Positions 55,424 to 64,000 of a DNA stretch of 64,000 bases are shown here, one piece after another (within the stretch, counting starts at the first letter, position 1; each line of letters begins with the position of its first letter). The DNA lies in contig JAFCIZ010000005.1 of the NCBI GenBank assembly GCA_017871115.1, positions 1,534,501-1,598,500 of the forward strand. Reading direction: 5' to 3'. A program made the translations under genes and the position numbers. Source of the DNA: Cunninghamella blakesleeana. Its lineage: Eukaryota > Mucoromycota > Mucoromycetes > Mucorales > Cunninghamellaceae. Below the pieces are notes generated by a model that saw nothing but the letters and a program-made list of their open reading frames with translations, had not been told where the DNA came from and did no database searches.

Positions 55424-57548
55424 ATGATATGGACATTACCTTTTAAAATCTTATATTCAATTATTATTTCATTGATATTTGTGGCACCTGCTATTGTTGG
55501 GTATGCACTTCATTTACAAATTACAAGACAATCCGTTTGGGCATTGGGCGTTTATGGTGCAGTCGTCTTTTGTTTTGTTATATTACAACTTATTTTTGCT
55601 ACTCTGAACCGATGTATGGTCAATTATTATCATAAAAAGCAACCTGATCCTATCTCTTCTTATTATACCACACCTATGGTAAAATTAGAGCAGCAACAAA
55701 GAAAAGAAAATAATGCTCATAAATCATCAAGATCATCATCACCGCCAAGAAGAAAGGCTTCAAAATTGGGTTTAGCAGTTGTTGGATATAGGGAAGAGCC
55801 TGGGTTATTTGCTGCTTGTTTAGAATCCATTCAACGATTAAATTATCCTGATCCTATTACTTTAGTCGTGGTTATCGATGGTGATCAACCTGAGGATAGA
55901 GAAATGGCTACCGTGTTTCAAAAATGCTTTCCCAATCAAGAAGTAATCACTCTACCTCATTTAATTGCTGATTTATTCACCGATGAAAATAATAGGTCAA
56001 ATCTATCTTCTTTTTTGCCACACCATCAATTACAACAACAAGCTAATTTTAATAACAATAATACTTACCAAAATCATTCTATTTCTTCAACTTATCAACC
56101 TAATCATAATAATAATAACAATAATAATAAAAATAAAAATAATAAAATACACCCTTATGACGATAATATTAACGAAAAAATCGATATTTCTGAACCAGAT
56201 CAAAAGAAGTATCAGCATCATTATCCTTCTACAACAGAACAAAAACTTTTTCAACAAAGTTCTTTTACATTAAACATGAATGAGTCTATTGAAGAAGAAT
56301 ATGATCGATTTTTAAAACAATATACAGTAATGCCATCTATTAAAAGTACTGTTTGTTATATGCAGCCTCATCGTGGGAAGCGTCATGCCATGTATACGGC
56401 ATTTCGTATTTTATTAGCAGCAGGATGTGAGTCTATAGTAACTACTGATTCTGATACAAAATTTGACCCTAGAGCCATTATTGAATTAGAAAAGAGTCTT
56501 CATTGGTTCCCTAATATTGGTGCTGCCGCGGGCGATGTTCGCATTTGGAATACTAACGACAGTTTACTTTCTTTTATGTCTTCTTTACGTTATTGGATGG
56601 CTTTTAATATTGAACGTGCCGCCCAAGGGTTTAATCGTGCTGTTACATGTGTATCTGGCCCTATGGGGATTTATCGTGGTTCAGTTTTAAGATTGATTTT
56701 GAACGATTGGGTAACGCAACAATTTATGGGAATGGAATGTACTTATGGTGATGATAGGTAAAAAAATAAAAATAAAAATAAAAAATAAAAAATAAAAAAA
56801 TAGAATTAAATAATAATAATAGGAATCATTTAATAATATATATATCGATTTTTTATTTTTTATTTTTCATTTTTTATTTAATAATTGTAGACATTTAACC
56901 AATCGTGTACTCACACTAGGGAAAAAAGTAGTATATAACCATTTAGCCTACTGTGAAACTGAAACACCTATTCACTTTTTAAGATGGTTTAAACAACAGA
57001 CAAGATGGTCTAAAAGTTTTTATAGAGAAATTTTATGGAATATACGCAGTTTACATAAACATAGTCCATGGATGGCGGCTGAATTATTTTATCAAGGAAT
57101 GTATCCATTTGTTTTAATGTTTTCCATTTTTTATATTTTATGGAATCGAAACACATGGATCTTATTGATGTGGTTAGTATCTTTAATGTTAATAGCTTTG
57201 ATTAAAACTATTTATTCAGTTATTGTAGCAAGATCTTTCCGATTTTTAGCTTTCCCATTGTATTCCGTGTATTATTTATTCGGTCTTGTTCCTGCAAAAT
57301 TATGGGCTTTGGTCTCTTTATGGGATGTAGGATGGGGTACGAGTGCAAGATCAGCATCTGAAAGGAAACGAGAAAATGTTTTATGGCTAAAAATTAAAGA
57401 ATCAATTCCTCCTATTATTTGGATAGTCGTCATTACGGCTGGTGTTCTATTTAATATAATTGTCTTTCTTTTGGATCCTATTAATGGTCCTTATGCTAGG
57501 CAACCTCCAGATCCTACAAGTATTGTATTTTATCCAAATCCATTTTAG
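55424..57548 (+). CDS. Hyaluronan-synthase-like membrane glycosyltransferase (GT2)
   Basis: Two exons, 55424-56757 and 56891-57548, giving 663 residues. Two N-terminal membrane segments (ILYSIIISLIFVAPAIVGYA and LGVYGAVVFCFVILQLIFAT) precede the GT2 domain: GLAVVGYREEPGLFAACLES, VVVIDGD, TTDSDTKFDP (DxD), VTCVSGPMGIYRG, then MECTYGDDRHLTNRVL and QQTRWSKSFYRE (QxxRW). GDDRHLTNR is the class I hyaluronan/chitin synthase signature. Four or more C-terminal membrane segments follow. An Asn/Gln/Ser-rich insertion of about 115 residues (about 55970-56315) breaks the catalytic domain between VITLPHL and MPSIKSTVCYMQPHRGKRHA. The product could be hyaluronan, chitin-like or another wall glycan. The start is the first ATG; the GTG just upstream is not used. 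Confidence 0.92.
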
Positions 57549-58526
57549 TATTATTAATTACTTTTTTTATTACTTTATTCATTTTTATTCCATTCTATAT
57601 ATTTATGTATATTTTTAAATTGTTAATAGATCATTTTTTTTTAATAGCACTAATTATAATAAAAGTAAGAATGTCAATTATTTTTATTCGATCAAAAAAA
57701 GATCCTTGGGTATAAAAGTTATTATATAGTTATATTTATTTATTTTTATGCACTGTTTATTGATTTCATCCGTTAAAATATGTAGAAAAAAAAATGTATA
57801 TCATTTTAATATAGTATATATACATTTTTTTATTTCTAATTTGGTTGCTGATGGTATGTATGTTATATATGATCTTAACAATTATATTTTTTCAAGCTCT
57901 GTTAGACGAATTTATTCATTATTTAGATAACTTGATGAATATATTAAATCTTGAATATTTTTGAAACTTTACTGCAATAGAATGTTATCTCAAGATATTG
58001 TGTCTACAAAAATAAAAATAAAAAACAGGCAATATAAACATCTTAATCTAATCAAATATTAGATACTTCCTCTAGTAATAAACGTCCATGCATTATCAAA
58101 CAATCTGTATAATTGAAAATGTATTTTTACTTTCACATACCTCCTCTCTCTCTCTCTCTACATACATACATACATACATATATAAATGTTAGTTTTATTT
58201 CATATAAGTAAATCGGTTTTACATATTATATATATATGTTTATATTTTTATTATTATTATCATTAAAAAAACTTTTATGGTAAGTTTTTTAAAAATAATT
58301 TTTCATTTAATTCAAATTTCATCTACTTATAGAATACATTACAGTGCTGTATATAATATATAAATTAAAAAAAGAAAAAGAAAAAGTGATAGTAATGGAT
58401 GATTAAATAAAAAATAGTCTTCAATGTTTTTTTTTTGTTATTATCATTAAACCTAAAAATAAGTGATTATATTTCAAATTTTTCATCATAGTATATGTAC
58501 AGTCATCTTTTTTTATTTTCATTTAT
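57549..58526. other. Convergent intergenic region
   Basis: 978 bp between the GT2 stop and the endonuclease V stop. AT-rich, with a (ct)n then (acat)n microsatellite at about 58142-58180. No gene is seen. Confidence 0.45.
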
Positions 58527-59659
58527 TTATTTTTGATTCTTTTTTGAACGAATATAAGATCTACTATCTTGATCAGCTCTACGAATTGGCTCCGGAAGAC
58601 GATATTGACAGGTAGCCAAAACAATCTTAATGCTTGTTTCCAGAGAGATACGATGACCTTGACTAACAAAAATAGGATTAGGTGCTGTATCGGTTGTTCT
58701 AACGGCTCCACCGTAAATGATTCCAGAATCTCCTTTTAAATAATGTACATCTCCCTTTTTTAATAAGTGTTGTTTAGCTTGATCTTTGACATACTGCATT
58801 TGTAAATGTGGTCCATCCTCTATTACTAGAAAATTTTTACCGATTCCAATCGTTGGTATATCTGCTACTACGCCCAAATGACAGGCAATCCCACATGTTC
58901 TTGGATGTAACCTACCATTTCCTATAATTATCATATTTTTTTTAAAAAATAAATTATAAGAATAAAAATAATTAAAAACAAAATAGATAGATATATGAAT
59001 CAACGAGTAAAAGAAAAGCAATAATATCTATCTATCTATTTATTTAGCTATCTTTATATAATTCTACCATCAACAAGCAAAATCTGTGGGTATATTTCAG
59101 GCTGTTTTGATTTTAATTGCTGTAAAAGGGTTTGTAATGGTTCTACTTCACGAAAAGCTAAAAATCCAGCTATATATGGTAAGTATAATCTTGTTTCTAA
59201 AAATTCTGTATACACTACCTATTATATATATATATAAGAATTTGTATAGAGAAAAGTCAATGAATAAACACTTTATTATTAAACAATCTTCTTTTTATTT
59301 ATTTTACATACTTCCAAAGTTGGGAAAGTCATAACAACTAAACACGCTACCGCATATTCATGATTTTCTTCTATGAAGCTAAGGTCCACACCGCCAATAT
59401 ATTTTAATCCATCAAGATTAGTAGAATCAAAATCAAGTTGATCTTCTAAAATAATTTGTGTTTGTAAGTTTTCTTGTAAACTAAAAAGTATAAAATAAAT
59501 AAAAATATAATTAGATAGTTATAGAAAATATTTAGAATTAAATGAGTATATACAAAGTGGATTTCTATTATATATATATATATAGTATTACGCTGCCCAA
59601 GCTTCCTTTTGTTTTGCTGTAGGATCTTCTGTATATTCCGTTATATTGGCAAGAGGCAT
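58527..59659 (-). CDS. Endonuclease V (deoxyinosine / inosine-RNA nuclease)
   Basis: Nuclease that cleaves the second phosphodiester 3' of inosine; eukaryotic forms act mainly on RNA. Four exons on the minus strand: 59659-59592, 59480-59312, 59218-59068 and 58921-58527, giving 260 residues. Catalytic signatures: YIGGVDLSF (first Asp), YLPYIAGFLAFRE (with the YxxGxLAFRE Glu) and LLVDGNGRLHPRTCGIACHL (second Asp), then IPTIGIGKNF, FVSQGHRISLETS and CQYRLPEPIRRADQDSR. All expected family blocks are present. The C-terminus is a short basic tail. Its ATG lies 266 bp downstream of the APS kinase stop, both on the minus strand. Confidence 0.94.
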
Positions 59660-59925
59660 TGCTTTAATGGTAAAATAAAATAGTAATAGTTATATTAATA
59701 AAATGAAAAGAAAAAAAAAAGGATTTTCTTAAAAAAAACAGGGCGCAGTTTTATATTAAAAAAAAATAGCTTATTTTTTAAAATTCATTCCCCGGCATGA
59801 TTTTTTCCATAAAATCTTACTCTATTTTTTTATATATTTATATATACGTCGTTCATGTTTATCTATATATTTTTTTATTTTATTTTATTATTATACATAT
59901 ACAGCAATAAAAAAAATCTATCTAT

Positions 59926-60922
59926 TTATAAATTGAATTTTTCACCAGAAACATATTTATTATCAATAAGGTATTTGATAACAGCTTTTACACCATCTTC
60001 AACAGAGACTTGATCGGTTTTAATATGAACTTCAGGATTTAAAGGTGCTTCATAAGGAGCGGAAATACCAGTAAATTCTTTAATTTCTCCAGCTTTAGCT
60101 TTTTTATATAAACCTTTGGGATCACGTTGTTCAACAACATCTAAAGGTGCATCGGCATAAACCTCAATAAATGGGATCCCGGCTTCTTTATGAAGTTGGC
60201 GAGCAGATTCACGATCATTAATATAGGGACTAATGAATGCAGTAATGGCAATCACTGTAGCATCAGCAAATAATTTAGCAACCTATTCAATAATAAAATT
60301 AAGAAGCAGCATAATAATGAAAAATAAGTACATAATAATCATCATCATATTCTATTATATGTATAAACACTTGATAAAGCGTCCTTCTCTTTTTATTTTT
60401 TTTCATTTTCTCTTTTTTCCTTTTTTCCTTTTTATTAAATAAATGCACACTGGATATTCTTATATCTAAAACCATTGTTTTTTTTTCTTTTTATTTTCGT
60501 TCCTATGTAAACAATACTTACTTCAGATATACGACGAATGTTTTCTGTACGATCGTCAGGACCAAAACCCAAGTTTTTATTTAAACCAAAACGAATGTTA
60601 TCACCATCGAGACGATAACTAGAAATACCAGCATGAAGTAAAGTTTGTTCAAGAGCAGTAGCTAAAGTAGACTTTCCTGAAGCTGATAAACCTGTAAACC
60701 AAATAGTTAAACCCTATAAGTATAATATTAAATAAAAGAAGAAAGGGAAAGAAAAGAATATTAGTTATAAAAATAAAAAAAAAGTAATGGATATAAGTAA
60801 AGGATATGTATTGAAATATAAAAGTAAATGATATATGTATATATGTATACCTTTTGTTTTAAAAGCTCTTGTCTTTCAGTAGCAGAAACGGAACCAGCGT
60901 GCCAAGTAATATTAGTAGCCAT
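59926..60922 (-). CDS. MET14: Adenylylsulfate (APS) kinase
   Basis: Phosphorylates APS to PAPS in sulfate assimilation. Three exons on the minus strand: 60922-60851, 60713-60522 and 60282-59926, giving 206 residues, the usual length for the fungal enzyme. Motifs: [20 protein letters not shown], the P-loop [78 protein letters not shown] and [20 protein letters not shown]. No organellar presequence is seen, so it is cytosolic. The stop-proximal end is [12 protein letters not shown]. Confidence 0.97.
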
Positions 60923-62336
60923 ATTATTTATTTTATAAAGGAAATATTTTTATGTTTATTAGAATAAAAAAAAAATGAAAGAAAAAGAGAAGTGAAAAAA
61001 ACAGTTCCTTTTTTTTTATTATTAAAAAGATTTCTTAATGTATACATAGCGGAGATCAAATCATTTTCTAATCACAACAAAATTATTGGGTAAAGAGATG
61101 AATTGCGCCATAATCTTCAAGCATGAAGTATATATTATAATTGTACCTTTCTTATTAATTGGATATTTTTTTTTTTCTTTAATCCATAGTCATTTTATGC
61201 ATACTACTATTAAAATAATTAAGTAAATAATAAATCAAATTGATTTTATGAATATCTCTTTAATTGTTTTTTCAACTTTGGCTTATTAATTTTTTTAAAT
61301 ATTTTATTATAATATCATCATGGAAATATAAAATGGCATAATACATGTACAACAGAATAATAAACAGTGAGTGATTTTCTTAATATTCGAATGCTGTCTC
61401 TTTTTGTATTATTATTTAATGCTTTGATACCTGACTTTCTCTCGCTTTCTCTCGCTTTTTTTTTTCCTTCTTGTTTCAAAAAAAAACAGAAAAACATTTT
61501 TATATTTGATTTTTTAAAGCCTAACAGTTTTTAATTAAAGTAATAACTACAAATTTACATTACACTTTATTTTGTTGATATATATATTCTGTATAATCCA
61601 AAGATATAAAATGATTCAAGTACAAAACTGGTATAATCATGCAATATTGGGAAAAATATTGGGCTACTCTCGGAGTTTATAGTAAAACGCTTTGCGAATA
61701 TTTAATATTTTTGATTTTTCCTTTTTCATTGATCATCAGTACATTCTATCATTTTCTAATAAAATAAATAAAAATTAATGTTCGTTTTCTTTTTTTCGGG
61801 CGATAGCAATAACAGAAAATACAATGACCATAGTAGTCTATTTCTGACATAAATCAAATTAGTTGCTTAGTGACTAAAAGATACCCCGGACTATGGAATA
61901 AATTTAGCCGATACTTGGGTATGTGAGAGGAAAGTTGTATATCTACAAAACTATTTAAAAAAAAGTCCAATGCATAATAATAATAACACAAAAAGAAGTC
62001 GCCACTAATAAGCATGGGTAAAGTTTCGTTTTTTTTTTTTTAAACATATAATGTTCAAGTTTAATACTGGTTATATTTTATATTTTATTATATGTATTCT
62101 AGGCTTTTTCTATACTAAAATAGTTGAAGTATATTTTAATTCGAGAGAGAATGAAAAATTTTACTAATCTCATTCGACATATGCCGGAAGGACTGATTAC
62201 AAACAAAAATTTTAGCCAATGAGATTCTGATTTGGTCATTTTCTTGTTTTGATTTTTTAGTATTAAAAACGCGTCAAAAATTTTAATTCTTTTTTTCTTT
62301 TTCTTTTTCTTTTAATCATATATATTATACTTCATA
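60923..62336. other. Divergent intergenic region (APS kinase / Mn-SOD)
   Basis: 1.41 kb of AT-rich spacer between divergent starts, with no coding signal. A CCAAT pentamer lies at 62216-62220, 117 bp before the SOD start, and a pyrimidine tract at 62286-62314. Confidence 0.45.
62216..62220 (+). promoter_or_regulatory. CCAAT box upstream of Mn-SOD
   Basis: tagccaatgagattc ends at about 62226. Spacing (~117 bp) and the mitochondrial target fit a HAP/CBF-type site, but one pentamer in AT-rich DNA is weak evidence. Confidence 0.3.
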
Positions 62337-62954
62337 ATGTTATCTATCGCTGCTCGTTCTATTAAAACTTCTTCTTTCAAACCTGTTTTAGGTTCTCTTA
62401 CCGCTATTCGTACCAAGGTTACCTTACCTGATCTTCCTTATGAATATAATGTAAGTATTATTTTGAAATAGAGTAGTATATATATATATATTTTAAGTTA
62501 TAAAAAAGAAGATTCTAGTAATAATATTATATATATTCTATTCTAGGCTCTTGAACCTTATATTAGTGGTGAAATCATGGAAGTTCATCATAAGAAACAT
62601 CATCAAACTTATGTTAACAACTATAATGCTGCTGAAGAACAACTTGAAAAGTCATTCCAAGCAAAGAACTTGACTGAACAATTACGTCTTCAAAACGCTC
62701 TCAAGTTTAACGGTGGAGGTAAATAATATAAAAATAAAAAACAAGAGATATACGATGGCAATTATAATAATAATAAATTCTTTTGTTTTATTTTATATTT
62801 AGGTCATATCAATCACAGTTTATTCTGGACTAATTTAGCACCTAACGGTAAAGGTGGATCCCCTTCTAGTGAACTTGCTTCAGCTATCGATAAGCAATTC
62901 GGTTCTTTTGATAACTTTGTTAAAGAATTTAATGCTGCTGCTGCTGGTGTTCAA

Positions 62955-62985
<31 letters not shown>

Positions 62986-63703
62986 CATGGATCTAAAAAT
63001 AGGAAATAAGAGAAGAGATTTATATAAATAAAGGTTATGATCATCATTCACTCAATCTCGTATATTTTTTTCTTTTTTCTACCTAATCTCCTTTCTTGGC
63101 TTACCTTCCCCTTTTCATCAACTTTTTATTTTATTATTTTATTGCTTTTTTTATATAAGGTTCCGGATGGGCATGGTTGGTAAGTTGATTGTTATATATT
63201 CATGTATGCATACACCTATAAATAATCAAATGAATTAATGGAATATACTTTTTTTTTTTTTAAATGAAAAATAGGGTTACAACAAGAAAGATAAACGTCT
63301 TGAAATTGCCAGTACCCCCAATCAAGATCCTTTACTTCGTAAGTGGCTCATCTATTATATATATATATATTTATAAAATAAAAAATAATTCACTTTTAAC
63401 CTTGTGTACTAATGATTATCATTATTTATTTATTAATTTTTATTAGACTTGACTCCTCTTTTAGGTGTTGATGTTTGGGAACATGTAATAATTTAATAAT
63501 ATATAAAATATAAAAAGGATAATAAGAATATAAGAAAAAAGAATGAATAGTAAGAATATTAATTCTTCCTTTTTATTGTTATTTATATATTTATATAGGC
63601 CTACTATTTACAATACAAGAATGTTCGTCCTGATTATTTGAAAGCTATTTGGAATGTCATTAACTGGGATACTGTATCTCAACGTTTCAATAAGGCTCAA
63701 TAA
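62337..63703 (+). CDS. SOD2: Manganese superoxide dismutase, mitochondrial
   Basis: Converts superoxide to hydrogen peroxide in the matrix. Seven exons: 62337-62450, 62547-62718, 62803-62955, 63160-63179, 63275-63338, 63447-63484 and 63599-63703, giving 221 residues. [20 protein letters not shown] is the presequence; the mature enzyme starts near [20 protein letters not shown]. Metal ligands are visible: His in [14 protein letters not shown], His in [11 protein letters not shown], and Asp and His in [13 protein letters not shown]. The tail [20 protein letters not shown] is typical. Exon 4 is only 20 nt (GSGWAWL region). Intron 3 begins with a run of about 28 A after the donor. Confidence 0.97.
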
Positions 63704-63867
63704 ATTGCTTTTTATTCTTTTTTTAACTCACTCTACATATTGAAATGCTTTTTTATAAAATAAAGTAAAATAAAATAATTCTCCTTAAAAAAAGTTTAAT
63801 TTATGAAAATGATTGTTATTATAATTATTATTATTATATATATATATATATATATATTAGCATGATT

Positions 63868-64000
63868 TCAAATAGCACTTGCTCCAGGTTTATATCCCTT
63901 TTTATAGTATCATCATCCACATCATTTTTATATAAAGAAATATATTTCTACTCCTAATGAAACACCCTTTTTTATATATTCAATCCACATTCGTACACGC
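63868..64000 (-). CDS. 3' end of an unidentified gene (partial)
   Basis: Reading the minus strand from the window edge, RVRMWIEYIKKGVSLG is open up to a GTAGAA donor-like site (about 63944). After an AAAAG acceptor-like site the frame GYKPGASAI ends at a TGA (63870-63868). The tail looks like a real C-terminus, but the gene lies mostly outside the window and cannot be named. Exon limits are tentative. Confidence 0.4.

Overview
The window is very AT-rich nuclear DNA. Its genes carry many short introns (GTAAGT/GTATGT donors, TAG/CAG acceptors), long Asn/Gln/Ser tracts and A/T homopolymers, so it is eukaryotic. I infer an early-diverging, Mucoromycota-type fungus. The reasons are a Nem1-type phosphatase, a Cbp3-type assembly factor, APS kinase, a PSP1-domain protein, a secreted Kre9/Knh1-like protein, a GT2 enzyme with the hyaluronan-synthase signature, and Ty3-like plus DIRS-like retroelements. 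No species can be named from the sequence alone.

Layout. 1-13.3 kb is ordinary gene space: a partial Asn/Ser-rich protein, dihydrolipoamide dehydrogenase (8 exons), serine palmitoyltransferase subunit 2 (10 exons), a secreted Gly-rich protein, a TPR protein, complex I subunit NDUFB9, and a short protein with an Asn-rich tail. A tRNA-Ala(AGC) at 13.5 kb marks the edge of a repeat block (13.6-31.7 kb). The block holds, in order: a Ty3/gypsy-like element on the minus strand lying inside an older LTR; an LTR remnant; a DIRS-like element inside another LTR of the Ty3 family; a ~1.4 kb tandem duplication carrying two intronless genes of unknown function; and a solo LTR. An orphan intronless gene follows (31.9-32.7 kb).

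33.8-64 kb is again gene space: a PSP1-domain protein, a Cbp3/UQCC1-like bc1 assembly factor, a Nem1/Dullard-type phosphatase, a ~2.8 kb gap with decayed coding sequence, an NT-C2 domain protein, a coiled-coil HAUS1-like protein sharing a short divergent promoter with a JmjC (JMJD4-like) oxygenase, a large Asn/Ser-rich protein, succinyl-CoA ligase alpha, a hyaluronan-synthase-like GT2 enzyme, endonuclease V, APS kinase, mitochondrial Mn-SOD, and the 3' end of one more gene.

The genes do not form one pathway, although five act in mitochondria (E3, NDUFB9, Cbp3, succinyl-CoA ligase, Mn-SOD). The most unusual content is in the repeat block. The Ty3-like element has a gag/pol -1 frameshift site followed by a predicted hairpin. 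Its integrase is a separate downstream ORF, and a further unrecognised ORF lies next to the 3' LTR. Its LTRs carry a different short tandem repeat at the same U3 position in every copy. The DIRS-like element has textbook inverted repeats and an internal complementary region but no visible tyrosine recombinase or separate gag. The tandem intronless pair is near-identical at both ends and divergent in the middle. Exon boundaries were assigned by eye from splice consensus, reading phase and family alignment; where a family is recognised, all phases close to a complete frame.
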